This document shows positions 8,916 through 18,969 of a stretch of DNA of 64,000 bases, one piece after another. Position 1 is the stretch's first letter. Each line of letters opens with the position of its first letter. Made by a program: the position numbers and the translations under genes. The notes under the pieces were generated by a model. That model was not told the DNA's origin. It worked only from the letters and a program-made list of their open reading frames with translations, and made no database searches. Source of the stretch: Kiritimatiellales bacterium (GTDB lineage Bacteria; Verrucomicrobiota; Kiritimatiellia; Kiritimatiellales; Tichowtungiaceae); NCBI GenBank assembly GCA_041656295.1, contig JBBADV010000006.1, positions 1 through 64,000 on the forward strand, written 5' to 3'.

Positions 8916-9626
8916 TTATTCCGCCAGTGTGTGAACAGCGATGTGACCGGCGTTGTTGCGTTTGTCATCCATCAGATTTTCGGCGACGGTACCGCGATAG
9001 CCGTTTGTTCCGGCGTCGATAATTAAAATATCGACGCCGATTTCCATCTCAACAACCGGTTCGCTTTTACTGACGCGTCGCCGGTTTTGACTATCAAACC
9101 GGTCGTAAAGCGGCACCATGATTTCGTAATTTATTGTGTCGCCGTCAACAGTAATGGCAGCGGTTGCCGGATTGTGTTGCGGAAAGCGGTCGGCGCCGGC
9201 CAGTTTTTTCCAAACGGTTTTTTTATCCGGAGCAAGGCCGAAAATATAATTCTGAGCGCTTGATTGAGTGGCTGCATATTTTTCCGGCGAACTGCCGGTG
9301 TCAGCGCGCACAAAAATTTCGACGCAGTCCTGAGCATGGGTTCCGGCATACCCGTTTTTTAAAACGAATTCGGGATCGACGTAGCGCACGGCGATGAAAA
9401 GCGCCGGATCATCGTTCCAGCGGATTGCCCACTCGGCCTTGGTAATTGCCGGATTGCCGTCAATAATTTCCGGCAGCGGTGTCCAGTCAATATTGCGCCA
9501 CTCGCTCAATTTTCCGTCAATACGGATGTGGCCGGCTTCCGGAATCTCCTCCGGTTCGCCGTATTGCTGAGAACCATATACATACGTATGTGCGGAAAAG
9601 AGCAGGGTGACAAACAGTGTTTTCAT
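8916..9626 (-). CDS. Exported CBM9-like carbohydrate-binding protein
   Basis: A 236-residue protein with an N-terminal signal peptide (MKTLFVTLLFSAHTYVYG). The rest fits the CBM9/DOMON-like beta sandwich found in xylan-binding modules: HIRIDGKLSEWRNIDWTPLP, WAIRWNDDPALFIAVRYVDPEF, AQDCVEIFVRAD, and INYEIMVPLYDRF. It has no catalytic domain. It may bind plant or algal polysaccharide at the cell surface. It stands alone between convergent neighbours. The fold assignment is by pattern. The ligand is unknown. Confidence 0.65.
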   Translation of the reverse strand: MKTLFVTLLFSAHTYVYGSQQYGEPEEIPEAGHIRIDGKLSEWRNIDWTPLPEIIDGNPAITKAEWAIRWNDDPALFIAVRYVDPEFVLKNGYAGTHAQDCVEIFVRADTGSSPEKYAATQSSAQNYIFGLAPDKKTVWKKLAGADRFPQHNPATAAITVDGDTINYEIMVPLYDRFDSQNRRRVSKSEPVVEMEIGVDILIIDAGTNGYRGTVAENLMDDKRNNAGHIAVHTLAE

Positions 9627-10371
9627 ACCGGAATCATAGCCGGTCTTTTAAAGATGTCGAGCAGGCGGATATAAACATTCTGTCTGGAAAACAAGATATT
9701 TTTTGCCGAAGACGCGCAAATTATTTGATTCTGCTTAGATCCTGCATGCACTGCGACAGATATTTTTATCTCGGCAAGCGGTGTAAAAGTTCATCAGAGA
9801 AAACGGTTTCGTTTACAAATTTCTCAAGTAATGGTTCTGCTTCATCTGGAGTGAACAGACCTTGATAAAATATAACAGCGGCATAAAAAGAAAAATATAG
9901 AAAGCCGGCATTCGATTTTGCCCGATAATAAAATGTGTATGCAACGGATTGGGTTTTATTATTAAATCAAGGTTTCTGTAATCACTTTTCGCAGTGAAAG
10001 TATATGATCCGGCTTGTCCAATCACGGATCGTTATTAACAGAATTTTATTTTGCAGTTAAATACATACCTTGTGAATAACAGTTGTGGCCGGTAAAAGTT
10101 TTAACCGCGCAAGCCGCCGGAAACTTCAGACGTGATGATGGATTTGAAATAATGCATAACGGATAATATGTAAAACGGGGATTACGCATTACAGATTAAT
10201 GGAAGTGCATCCCGCCTCTGTCCGGCGGCAGAGATACGCTGCTGCAAAATTATTTCGCTGAAAAATAAAAACGGTGTTTGGCAACAGAAAGGTTGCACTT
10301 TCAGGTCTAAAAAAAGTATTTTTCGGCAGAATTGATGCAGTTTTTATGAATTGGTTTTTGCTTTTATCTGT
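9627..10371. other. Gene-poor spacer
   Basis: About 740 bases with no ORF that shows family resemblance or normal codon use. Short frames exist on both strands (for example 9813-10025, minus) but lack a convincing ribosome site. The tail near 10277-10298 has a small inverted repeat (GGCAAC/GTTGC). This may be decayed sequence. Confidence 0.5.
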
Positions 10372-10878
10372 ATGAGTACGATCCGCATTCTCGGCGTAGA
10401 TACATCACTGCGTTCTTCCGGTGTCGGCGTGATTGAAATGTCCGGTGGTGAAGTGCGCGCGCTGGTATATGGCCGGATTCATAACAAACCGGCACTGCTG
10501 CACACGGGCTGTCTCGCCGCAATCCACCGTGAAATTGATAAACTCATCACCGAGTTTGAACCCGACGAGGTGGCGATCGAGGGCGCATTTTTCGCAAAAA
10601 ATGCCAGGACCGCAATGATTCTGGGTCAGGCGCGCGGCGTGGTTTTAGCGGCGTGCGCGCTGCGGACGCTGCCGGTGTTTGAATATTCACCGCGTACAAT
10701 TAAGCAGTCGATCACCGGTGTCGGCACGGCGCAAAAAGGACAGGTTGCAAAAATGGTGATGCGCCTGCTTAATTTGAAGTCGGAGCCGCAGGAGGATGCG
10801 GCGGATGCGCTGGCAGCGGCGCTGTGTCATGCCAATCAACGCAATCTGCCGGAAGCCTTGCGTTCGGCGCCGGTTTAG
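10372..10878 (+). CDS. ruvC: Crossover junction endodeoxyribonuclease RuvC
   Basis: Resolves Holliday junctions with RuvAB. The 168 residues start at MSTIRILGVDTSLRSSGVGV, with the first catalytic Asp in GVDTS. The second acidic site is in DEVAIEGAFFAKNARTAMILGQARGV, and the last pair in EPQEDAADALAAALCH. All four acidic positions appear present. The frame is open upstream, but the ATG at 10372 matches the family start. ruvA and ruvB are not adjacent. Confidence 0.93.
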   Translation: MSTIRILGVDTSLRSSGVGVIEMSGGEVRALVYGRIHNKPALLHTGCLAAIHREIDKLITEFEPDEVAIEGAFFAKNARTAMILGQARGVVLAACALRTLPVFEYSPRTIKQSITGVGTAQKGQVAKMVMRLLNLKSEPQEDAADALAAALCHANQRNLPEALRSAPV

Positions 10879-10889
10879 TGATAATTTCC

Positions 10890-11060
10890 CCGAATCTCAG
10901 TTAGAAAACCACGAATGGACGGGAATATTTTTTACAAAGAGGAAACGAAGGAAGGAAAAAATTTGAACTACTGGCCTTCACTAATTTCCACTGATTATAT
11001 TAGTGCCGATTAGTGTGAATCAGTGGTTAAAAATAATTTGCTTTTAATAATTTTGCATAA
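10890..11060. repeat. Dispersed intergenic repeat, copy D
   Basis: The spacer before accB has 'aaccacgaatggacgggaat', 'tttacaaagaggaaacgaag', then 'cactaatttccactgatta' and 'agtgtgaatcagtggttaaa', a loose inverted arrangement. The 'tttacaaagaggaaacgaag' lead matches copies A and C. Confidence 0.5.
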
Positions 11061-11100
11061 AAACAGAAAATTGCCGGATAAGTAGAAAAGGAGGATGGTG

Positions 11101-11568
11101 ATGGATTTCAAAGAAATTAAAAAAATCGCTCAGATAATGACCGATCATGATCTCTCAGAATTTATTTTCGAAGACGACAACAGCACATTACAGATGAAAC
11201 GCGGTGCCACTGTGGTAGCCGCCGCGCCGCAGATTGTATCAATGCCTGCCGCAGCTCCGGCGGCTGTTCCTGCCGGCACACCGGCGTCTGTTGTCGCACC
11301 GGACGCTGCACCGGCCGCCGATGACGGTTTAATTGAAATTCCATCACCGATGGTTGGCACATTCTACCGTGCACCGTCGCCGGATGCGCCGCCATTTGTG
11401 GAAGTCGGTGCCGATATTTCTGAAACGAGTGTAGTTTGCATTATTGAAGCGATGAAGGTGATGAATGAAATTCAGGCGGACGTAAAGGGCAGGATTAAGA
11501 AAATTCTGATCGATAACGCCACACCGGTGCAGTTCGGTCAGCCGCTTTTCCTCGTAGAGCCGGCTTAA
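11101..11568 (+). CDS. accB: Biotin carboxyl carrier protein of acetyl-CoA carboxylase
   Basis: Carries the biotin that shuttles carboxyl groups between AccC and AccA/D in the first step of fatty-acid synthesis. The 155 residues contain an N-terminal MDFKEIKKIAQIMTDHDLSEFIFED region, a flexible Ala/Pro linker (about 42-75) and a biotinyl domain with the lysine in IIEAMKVMNEIQAD. The ATG at 11101 sits 6 bp after AAGGAGG. A second ATG at 11095 is too close to that site. accC follows on the same strand. Confidence 0.95.
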   Translation: MDFKEIKKIAQIMTDHDLSEFIFEDDNSTLQMKRGATVVAAAPQIVSMPAAAPAAVPAGTPASVVAPDAAPAADDGLIEIPSPMVGTFYRAPSPDAPPFVEVGADISETSVVCIIEAMKVMNEIQADVKGRIKKILIDNATPVQFGQPLFLVEPA

Positions 11569-11672
11569 ACAATTCGAAATTCAAAGCACGAAATTCGAAA
11601 TAAATTAAAATATTCGAAGATTGTTTCGTGCTTCGGAATTCGGATTGCGAATTTTAACCCGAAGGGTCTGGT

Positions 11673-13043
11673 ATGTTTGGAAAAATTCTGATTGCAAATC
11701 GCGGCGAAATTGCTCTGCGTATTATCCGCGCGTGTAAAGAACTTGGAATCCGGTCGGTCGCGGTGTATTCATCGGCAGACAGGGATTCGCTGCATGTTGA
11801 AATGGCGGACGAAGCGGTTTGCATCGGTCCCGCCGCTTCAACGGCGAGTTATCTGAAAGTGGCGAATATTATTAGCGCCGCCGAAGTTGCAGACGTGGAT
11901 GCGATTCATCCGGGCTATGGGTTTCTCGCCGAAAATGCGCATTTCGCCGAAATTTGTAAAAGCTGCAACATTACATTCATCGGTCCGGATCCGGAAATTA
12001 TCCGCAACATGGGCGATAAGGCGTTTGCACGCGATACGATGAAAGCCGCCGGTGTTCCAATTACGCCGGGCAGCGACGGAATTCTGCAGACATCCGATGA
12101 GGCGCTCGCGCTGGCGAAGGAAATGGGGTATCCGGTGCTGATTAAAGCCGTCGCCGGCGGCGGCGGAAAAGGAATGCGCGTGGCGCGTAACGACGTCAGT
12201 CTGGTGCAGGGTTTTATGATGGCGCGGGCAGAAGCGGAGACGAACTTCGGCAATCCGGATGTGTTTATGGAAAAGTATATCGAGTCAGCCCGGCACGTTG
12301 AAGTGCAGGTGATCGGTGATAATTTTGGCAATGTGGTGCATCTCGGCGAGCGCGATTGCAGTATTCAGCGTCGGCACCAAAAGCTGGTCGAAGAGTCGCC
12401 GTGTCCGGCACTGACGCCGGAAGAGCGGCAGGCGCTCTGCGAAGCCGGCGTGCGCGCTGCCAAGGCGGTGGGTTATAACAGCGTTGGCACGCTTGAATTT
12501 CTGTATGATGAAAAGGATAAAAAGTTCTATTTCATGGAAATGAATACGCGGATTCAAGTCGAGCACACCGTCAGTGAAGAAGTCACCGGCATCGATTTGG
12601 TGAAAGAGCAGATTATGGTGGCCGGCGGCAGAAAACTTTCATTTACACAAGATGATGTGAAGTTTAAAAATCACGCGATCGAGTTCCGTGTGAATGCCGA
12701 AAATCCGTATAAAAATTTTATTCCGTCACCGGGCAGAGTGGAAGCGGTACATTTTCCGGGCGGTCCCGGAATTCGCGTCGATTCGCATGTGTACAGTGGC
12801 TATACGATTTCACCGCATTACGACAGCATGATTGCAAAGATTATTGCGCGCGGTGCAACGCGCGATGAAGCACTCAACCGGCTGCACCGCGCGCTGACGG
12901 AATTTACGATCGCCGGTCCAAGCACGAGCGTGCCGGTCGGGGTTACACTGCTGGCCGACGGGGAATTCCGTGCCGGAAAATATAACACGGCATTTCTTGA
13001 AAAATTCATGTATGATAATTTCAAGGCTGAACGGCAATTATAA
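11673..13043 (+). CDS. accC: Biotin carboxylase subunit of acetyl-CoA carboxylase
   Basis: ATP-dependent carboxylation of AccB-biotin. The 456 residues show MFGKILIANRGEIALRIIRACKELGI, HPGYGFLAENAHFA, the ATP-grasp glycine loop KAVAGGGGKGMR, FMEKYIE, ERDCSIQRRHQKLVEE and MNTRIQVEHTVSEEVTG, which together cover the ATP, biotin and bicarbonate sites. Length and ends are standard. The 104-bp spacer from accB contains 'cgaaattc' word repeats. accA and accD are elsewhere. Confidence 0.97.
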   Translation: MFGKILIANRGEIALRIIRACKELGIRSVAVYSSADRDSLHVEMADEAVCIGPAASTASYLKVANIISAAEVADVDAIHPGYGFLAENAHFAEICKSCNITFIGPDPEIIRNMGDKAFARDTMKAAGVPITPGSDGILQTSDEALALAKEMGYPVLIKAVAGGGGKGMRVARNDVSLVQGFMMARAEAETNFGNPDVFMEKYIESARHVEVQVIGDNFGNVVHLGERDCSIQRRHQKLVEESPCPALTPEERQALCEAGVRAAKAVGYNSVGTLEFLYDEKDKKFYFMEMNTRIQVEHTVSEEVTGIDLVKEQIMVAGGRKLSFTQDDVKFKNHAIEFRVNAENPYKNFIPSPGRVEAVHFPGGPGIRVDSHVYSGYTISPHYDSMIAKIIARGATRDEALNRLHRALTEFTIAGPSTSVPVGVTLLADGEFRAGKYNTAFLEKFMYDNFKAERQL

Positions 13044-13720
13044 AAATATGACAGAGTAGAGAAAATAATTTAGACGGAATTTACAGGGTTGATGGCAGGT
13101 ATTACAGATTTGTTTCCGTGTGTTTGGTGTATTCTACAATTGAAAATATGTTGTGGATTTTCGTGGTCACGAAAAGTTTTTCCATGAGAAGGTAAATCAG
13201 GAGCCGTTCATTTCAACGTACACCGGTTCTTTGCCGCCGGTTCGTTCCTTTATGTTTCCATCTACGATTTTATCAGTTTAACTGCTGCTGCGGGAGAACA
13301 ACCTCTTTTGCCTTCCATTCTGCCTGTGAATCCTGTCTAAAAAATTCTGTTGAAGCGTGGAAAGGGCTGGACGTGCTACTCTGCAATAATTTCATAAAAG
13401 CTGTGTTTATTATGCCAAACGGCCTCTGACTCAACAGATGGGTACGGAACATTTTTGTTTAGCAAATTCCCTGCACCGGCAAACTGATTTTCACTGCAGA
13501 AGTCACCTGCGTTACAATGCAGAGCGGAAAGCCGGTTTCACCGGATGCGTTTGCTACACTTTTTGAATTAAAGTAGACGCGACGTTCCCGTCACGTTTCG
13601 TGTGAAAAATTTTCAGACAGGATTAACAAAATTTACAGGATGAAAAACAGAAAAGAAAATCCTGTCGATCCTGTTAATCTCCTCAAAATAATTCCTGCTC
13701 ATCATAAATGCAGTGAGCAT
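13044..13720. other. Gene-free spacer with repeat fragments
   Basis: About 680 bases with no supported gene. A fragment at 13570-13595 ('agacgcgacgttcccgtcac') resembles the hairpin repeat at 24920-24945. A second at 13616-13690 ('caggattaacaaaatttaca...gatcctgttaatct') is a loose inverted repeat of a type common in this genome's spacers. Confidence 0.5.
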
Positions 13721-14626
13721 TTATTGTTCAGAATGTAAATATGCAGATAATCGTTTTGTTTTTCCGTAGTAGGGAGCCAGGCAGATCATAGAAGTTTGTT
13801 CGTTCCGAAATCCTCGAAAGTACTTGCATCTCCGGCAATCCGAATCCACATTCGCATAATATTGGCGGGAAGGGTCGTCTGTGTCATATTTTCTTTTTTT
13901 CAAATAACACCCATCAACATGCCATACCGAGCCCGTGTGGCTTTTTCGTTTTTTTATTTTAAATTTGTAATTTTGCAGAAAATATTCCCGTTCTTGACGC
14001 TTTCTTTCCTCTGCTTTTCTTTCCTCAATATATTTTTCTCTTAAATAACGATGTTTGTCGTTGAAAACCCAACGTTTTCCTTGCAATCCATCGACAACTA
14101 TGTTTTCGATATCTTCTTTTTTGAATGAAATTTTATCAAAAGAACTCAGATCAATTTCAATTGTAGACAACTCTTGACTTGCGATTTCGTAAAATTTCTC
14201 TTCGTCAATAAAATGAGTGATTGCTATTTCAATAGCAAGCCGCCGACCCTTGGCTTCAATTATTAAATCAGGAATAACTCTTTTAAGGCGATGTTCTAAG
14301 TAGACATTATCAATATTGATTATTTGGTCTTTAGATAATAAACATATCCCATAATCTGGAATATCATCATATAAAGGCGGAACCGTGAATACTTTTCGTT
14401 TTGCAATAATTTCTTTTGCAAATAGATGTAATGCACTTTCTAACGCATACGTACATTCTGGTGCATTATAATGAGCAAAATGATGAGCTTGAATTTCGCC
14501 TTTTTTTGCAATTAAAGATGTACCACACGCCGGACAAAAACATTCGCAACTTAGCCCGGAACCAACCTCAGATATATGTGTTAATTTATTGGCTTTAATC
14601 CCAAATGGAAGTTGTACGCGTTCCAT
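13721..14626 (-). CDS. CoiA-like putative nuclease with zinc finger
   Basis: A 301-residue protein resembling the CoiA-like family. An N-terminal zinc ribbon (CECFCPACGTSLIAKKGEI) is followed by HHFAH, then a PD-(D/E)XK-like core around residues 105-140: PDLIIEAKGRRLAIEIAITH gives D...E-x-K plus the following E. A charged coiled coil runs from about 195 to 225, and a C-terminal Cys cluster (CRRCKYF...MICLAPYY) may bind a second metal. CoiA proteins promote recombination during transformation, though many relatives are just uncharacterised nucleases. Codon use is clearly AT-richer than its neighbours, which suggests transfer. It starts 10 bp after the polA stop with its own GAGG site. Confidence 0.6.
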   Translation of the reverse strand: MERVQLPFGIKANKLTHISEVGSGLSCECFCPACGTSLIAKKGEIQAHHFAHYNAPECTYALESALHLFAKEIIAKRKVFTVPPLYDDIPDYGICLLSKDQIINIDNVYLEHRLKRVIPDLIIEAKGRRLAIEIAITHFIDEEKFYEIASQELSTIEIDLSSFDKISFKKEDIENIVVDGLQGKRWVFNDKHRYLREKYIEERKAEERKRQEREYFLQNYKFKIKKRKSHTGSVWHVDGCYLKKRKYDTDDPSRQYYANVDSDCRRCKYFRGFRNEQTSMICLAPYYGKTKRLSAYLHSEQ

Positions 14627-14636
14627 TTTTTATTCC

Positions 14637-17438
14637 TCAATGCGCTTCCAGCCAGTTTCTGCCGATGCCGCAGTCGACGACGACGGGAACATCCAGGGGC
14701 AGGGCGGTGCTCATAAGGTTGCGGATTTCGTCGATGAGTTCATGTTCGTCCTGATGAAGTTCGAAGACGAGTTCGTCGTGCACCTGCAGCAGCATGCGTG
14801 TTTTGGCGCGGCGTGTTTTGAGCAGGTCGTAAATACGAATCATCGCAATTTTAATCATGTCGGCGGCGGAGCCCTGAATCGGTGCGTTGATGGCGTACCG
14901 TTCGGCGGCGGCGCGAACGGTGCCGTTTTTCGCATTAATATCGCGCACACGGCGCCGGCGTCCGGCGATGGTTTCGACGTAGCCTTTCTCGCGTGCGGTG
15001 GCGATGATACTGTCGATGCACGCTTTGATTGCCGGATACTGTGTAAAATAATTTTCAATAATTTCAGCCGCTTCTTTGCGCGGAATGCGCAGCCGCTGTG
15101 CGAGACCGAATGATGAAATGCCGTAGATGATGCCGAAATTGACCATTTTAGCCCGCCGGCGCTGTTCTTTGGTAACGTCTTTCAAATCGACGCCAAATAC
15201 GCGCGCGGCGGTGGCGGTGTGGATGTCTTCGCCGGAACTGAAGGCCTGCTGCATAAATTCATCCCCGGAAAGATGCGCCATAACACGCAGTTCAATCTGC
15301 GAATAGTCGGTGGAGAGCAGTGTAAACTCCGGTGCATTGGCGATGAATGCGCGCCGGATTTCCTGTCCCGCCTCGGTGCGCACAGGAATATTCTGCAGAT
15401 TCGGATCGCTTGATGCCAGACGTCCGGTAGTTGTCACCGCCTGATTGAACGACGTATGAATGCGGCGATCCGCCGGTGAAATATATTCCGGCAATGCATC
15501 GACGTAGGTATTTTTCAGTTTGGCGGCGGCACGATAATCAAGAATAACACGCGCGATTTCGTGATCGGTGGCGAGCTGATCGAGAATCTCTTCGCCGGTG
15601 GCGTATTGTCCGGTTTTGGTTTTTTTCGGTTTTTCGATCAGCTTCAGTTTGTCGAAGAGAATTTCACCGAGCTGTTTCGGCGAATTGAGATTAAACTCTT
15701 GTCCGGCGAGTTCGTAGACGCGCTTTTCCTGGCCGGCGAGTTCGCCGGCAAGTTTGGCGGAAATCTCTTTCAGCGCACCGGGATCCACCGCCACGCCGCT
15801 GGCTTCCATGGCCACCAGCACCGGCACGAGCGGGCATTCGATAGCGTTAAAAACGCCGGCGAGTTTATGTTTCTCCAGCAGCGGTTCAAATATTGAGCGC
15901 AGCTGCAGTGTGACGTCAGCATCTTCGCAGGCATAATCGCAAAGTGTGTCAAGCGGCACGTCCGTCATCGGAATCTGTCCGCTTTTCTTTTCGCCGATCA
16001 GCGCCGTAATCGGCACCGGCGCATAATTCAAATGTGTTTCCGCGAGCCGGTCGAGTGCGTGCCGCGTTTCCGGATCGAGCAGATAGTGCGCGAGCATGGT
16101 GTCGAACAGTCGACCGCGCAGTTCAATGCCGGCGGTGCGCAGCATCGCGCTATCAAACTTTAAATTGTGCCCGGTCTTTTCAATCGTTTCGTCAGCAAAA
16201 ATTCCGGCGAACGGCTCCAGCGCCTTTTTGCATTCGCCGGAATCCGGCGGCAGCGTCATATAAAACGCCTCGTGCGGTTTGACGGCAAACGAAATACCGA
16301 TGAGCTGCGCGGTACGCGGATCAAGTCCGGTGGTTTCGGTGTCAAAACAGAACTGTTTTGATTTTTCCAGCAGCGCCGCGAGTTCTTTGCGTTCGTCCAG
16401 AGTTTGAACCAGTTTGTACACATGTCGGGTATCGGCAATGGTTTTATACTGCGGTGTCTCTGCCGCCCGGACGTCCGGCGCCTGCGGCACCGCAAAATCA
16501 AACAGGTCTCCTTGTCCGCTGTGCGGTGGCGGCGGAGCATAACCGGCGGACGGTGCCGGCGCCGGCGCTTTGCCGAACAGCCGTTTTGCAAATGCAGTAA
16601 ATTCATATTTGGCAAAGAGCGCGGAAAGTTTTTCTTCATCGTAATCGCCGCGAACCAGTCCGTCCGGCGAGAATTCAATCGGCGCGTCTGTCATAATAGT
16701 CACAAGACGTTTGCAGAGCAGGGCGCGCTCTTTATTTGCTTCCAGGTTTTCTTTCAGTTTGCCTTTCAGCTCGCCGGCTTTGGCGAGCAGATTTTCAACC
16801 GTACCGAACTGTGCAATTAATTTCTGTGCTGTTTTTTGTCCGATGCCCGGCACGCCGGGAATATTATCAGCGGTATCGCCGGCGAGGCCAAGAATATCGG
16901 CAACCTGATCAATGCGTTCAATTTCCCAGTTGTTTAGAATTTCCGGCACACCGAGGATTTCCGCCGGTGCACCGCCTTTGCCGGGTTTGTAAATAAAGGT
17001 GTGTTCATCAACGAGCTGTGCGAAATCTTTGTCCGGCGTCACCATGAACGTGTCGTAACCCTCTTTTTCGGCGCGGCGTGCAAGAGTGCCGATCAAATCG
17101 TCCGCTTCAAATCCCTGTGCGGTGAGCACCGGGATATTAAATGCCGCGAGGAATTCCTTGATCACCGGGACGGCGGAACGGATTTCCTCCGGCGTTTCGT
17201 CGCGCGTCGCTTTGTAGTCCGGAAATTCTTCATGCCGGAACGTCGGACCGGAGACATCAAATGCCACCGCAATGTGTGTTGGATTCTGTTTTTCCAGCAG
17301 CTCGAGCAGCGTATTCAGAAAACCGAAAATCGCCGAAACATTTTTTCCCTTCGAGTTAATCATCGGGTTGCGGATAAAGACGAAATAGGCGCGATACACC
17401 AGTGCCATTCCGTCGAGAAGAAAAAGTTTTTTGCTCAT
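14637..17438 (-). CDS. polA: DNA polymerase I
   Basis: A full three-domain enzyme of about 933 residues for Okazaki-fragment processing and repair. The N-terminal 5' flap nuclease spans residues 1-290 (LLDGMALVYRAYF, TPDKDFAQLV, AGDTADNIPGVPGIGQKTA). The central 3'-5' exonuclease keeps its DTETTG motif, so proofreading is probably active. The polymerase domain has STDYSQIELRVMAHLS, RRRAKMVNFGIIYGIS and LQVHDELVFEL. The ATG at 17438 (MSKKLFLLDG) is used; the frame begins at a TTG two codons earlier. Confidence 0.97.
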   Translation of the reverse strand: MSKKLFLLDGMALVYRAYFVFIRNPMINSKGKNVSAIFGFLNTLLELLEKQNPTHIAVAFDVSGPTFRHEEFPDYKATRDETPEEIRSAVPVIKEFLAAFNIPVLTAQGFEADDLIGTLARRAEKEGYDTFMVTPDKDFAQLVDEHTFIYKPGKGGAPAEILGVPEILNNWEIERIDQVADILGLAGDTADNIPGVPGIGQKTAQKLIAQFGTVENLLAKAGELKGKLKENLEANKERALLCKRLVTIMTDAPIEFSPDGLVRGDYDEEKLSALFAKYEFTAFAKRLFGKAPAPAPSAGYAPPPPHSGQGDLFDFAVPQAPDVRAAETPQYKTIADTRHVYKLVQTLDERKELAALLEKSKQFCFDTETTGLDPRTAQLIGISFAVKPHEAFYMTLPPDSGECKKALEPFAGIFADETIEKTGHNLKFDSAMLRTAGIELRGRLFDTMLAHYLLDPETRHALDRLAETHLNYAPVPITALIGEKKSGQIPMTDVPLDTLCDYACEDADVTLQLRSIFEPLLEKHKLAGVFNAIECPLVPVLVAMEASGVAVDPGALKEISAKLAGELAGQEKRVYELAGQEFNLNSPKQLGEILFDKLKLIEKPKKTKTGQYATGEEILDQLATDHEIARVILDYRAAAKLKNTYVDALPEYISPADRRIHTSFNQAVTTTGRLASSDPNLQNIPVRTEAGQEIRRAFIANAPEFTLLSTDYSQIELRVMAHLSGDEFMQQAFSSGEDIHTATAARVFGVDLKDVTKEQRRRAKMVNFGIIYGISSFGLAQRLRIPRKEAAEIIENYFTQYPAIKACIDSIIATAREKGYVETIAGRRRRVRDINAKNGTVRAAAERYAINAPIQGSAADMIKIAMIRIYDLLKTRRAKTRMLLQVHDELVFELHQDEHELIDEIRNLMSTALPLDVPVVVDCGIGRNWLEAH

Positions 17439-17444
17439 AGGCAA

Positions 17445-17881
17445 AAGAATAAAGCAGCGCTTCCGGTTATGAAAGATGAAAAGGGCACACGCTTTAACCG
17501 CGGATTCAAACGGATGGAAACGGATTTAACAGGAAAACGCGCAGAAGAGGGCTCCTGCCGGGCTTATGCAAATAAGGACGTCGCCGGACGTTGTATAGGA
17601 AAAAATACGTTGAACCTTGAACTATAAATTTCATATTTTTATAAAAAAGCTTCCCGAACAACTATCTTTCCAGGTCAGAATCAACATGCAGGATGTTGCA
17701 CAATCCGGTTTTTATAAGCCGATGACAAAGCAGAACAGGGACAGAAGCCGGAGTTTAAGGATTAAAATGTAGATTTAAAAACGAATGTCTCTCTGTAAAA
17801 TCCATGTTCATTTGTATCATCTGCAGTTGAACGCCGGCATTCCGGTCTTTCAAAATCATTATTATTCTCTACTCTGTTCTC
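17445..17881. repeat. Gene-free spacer with repeat words
   Basis: The divergent polA-rluD spacer holds 'accgcggattcaaacggatg' and 'gaaacggatttaacaggaaa', the same words as other spacers, and an AT-rich stretch at 17630-17660. No credible small gene is seen. Promoters for both neighbours must be here, but none stands out. Confidence 0.45.
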
Positions 17882-18817
17882 ATGTTTCAAAGAACTGTAG
17901 AGACGAATGCAAAGCGATTGGATGTGTGGCTGGCGGAGCAGCAGCCGGAGCACTCGCGTGCGCGATGGCAGTCGTTAATTAAAGCCCGGCTGGTTACGGT
18001 GAACGGCGCGCCGGCGAAGGCGAATCAGAAACTGCACGCCGGCGATAAGATTTCATGGATGATTCCGCCGGCAGTGGATATTGAACTGCGCGCCGAGGAC
18101 ATTCCGCTTGATATTCTTTATGAAGATAACGCGATTATCGCAGTGAATAAACCCGCCGGACTGGTGGTGCATCCCGCCGCCGGCAATGAAACCGGCACAC
18201 TGGTGAACGCATTGCTGCATCATTGTGAAAATCTCGCCAGTATCGCCGGTGAAAAACGCCCCGGAATTATTCACCGGCTCGACAAAGATACAAGCGGTGT
18301 CATCGTAGCAGCTAAAACTGAAGCGGCTATGAATTCGCTGGCGGAGCAGTTTAAACAGCGCGAAACCGAAAAAGAATACCTGACGATTGTTAAGGGAGTT
18401 CCGGCGCCGCCACACGGTGTAATTCAGGCGGTGATCGGCCGGCATCCCATTCACCGCAAAAAAATGGCGGTGAATGTGCGTAACGGACGCGGTGCACTTT
18501 CGCGCTATGAAATCGTAGAAAAATTTCCGGCGGCAGCCATGTTGAGCGTTAAAATTGAAACCGGCCGGACACATCAGATCCGCGTTCACATGGCGCACAT
18601 CAAGCATCCGGTGCTCGGTGATAAACTGTACGGCCGGAGTTTCTATCTCAAAGCACCGCGCCAGATGCTGCACGCCGCCAAGCTGTCCATCATTCATCCC
18701 GTCGCCGGCAACCGCATGATGTTTACCGCACCGCTGCCGGACGACATGCAGCTTTTCCTGCAGATGCTCCGCACCGACCGGCAAGAAATCATGGAAGCGC
18801 TGAAGGTGCCGCTATAA
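17882..18817 (+). CDS. rluD: RluD-type ribosomal large-subunit pseudouridine synthase
   Basis: A 311-residue enzyme with an N-terminal S4 RNA-binding domain (residues about 12-75: RLDVWLAEQQPEHSRARWQSLIKARLVTVNG) and the RsuA/RluA catalytic domain. The catalytic Asp is in GIIHRLDKDTSGVIV. VVHPAAGNETGTLVNALLHH and IETGRTHQIRVHMAHIKHPVLGD are also family motifs. Its target is probably helix 69 of 23S rRNA, but RluC/RluB-type specificity cannot be excluded. The two-component genes follow on the same strand. Confidence 0.88.
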   Translation: MFQRTVETNAKRLDVWLAEQQPEHSRARWQSLIKARLVTVNGAPAKANQKLHAGDKISWMIPPAVDIELRAEDIPLDILYEDNAIIAVNKPAGLVVHPAAGNETGTLVNALLHHCENLASIAGEKRPGIIHRLDKDTSGVIVAAKTEAAMNSLAEQFKQRETEKEYLTIVKGVPAPPHGVIQAVIGRHPIHRKKMAVNVRNGRGALSRYEIVEKFPAAAMLSVKIETGRTHQIRVHMAHIKHPVLGDKLYGRSFYLKAPRQMLHAAKLSIIHPVAGNRMMFTAPLPDDMQLFLQMLRTDRQEIMEALKVPL

Positions 18818-18969
18818 TTTTATTATTTCTGTGTGAAAATCTGTTTGCAGCCGCTTCATCTGCAGTTTCAATCAAATATGCAATACGAATTATTTTTCTG
18901 TAAACTTTTGTCGCATATCGGCATTGAATTAATTTTGCAATATGGTACAAATTGTCGCGACGGTTTGTT

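Noticed and set aside
9813..10025. 70-codon minus-strand ORF in the spacer before ruvC
   Set aside because: No ribosome site, no family resemblance, and the spacer looks decayed.
10277..10300. Possible sigma-54 promoter before ruvC (TGGCA...TTGCA)
   Set aside because: The distance between the GG and GC elements is 13 bp instead of 10, so it does not fit the -24/-12 consensus.
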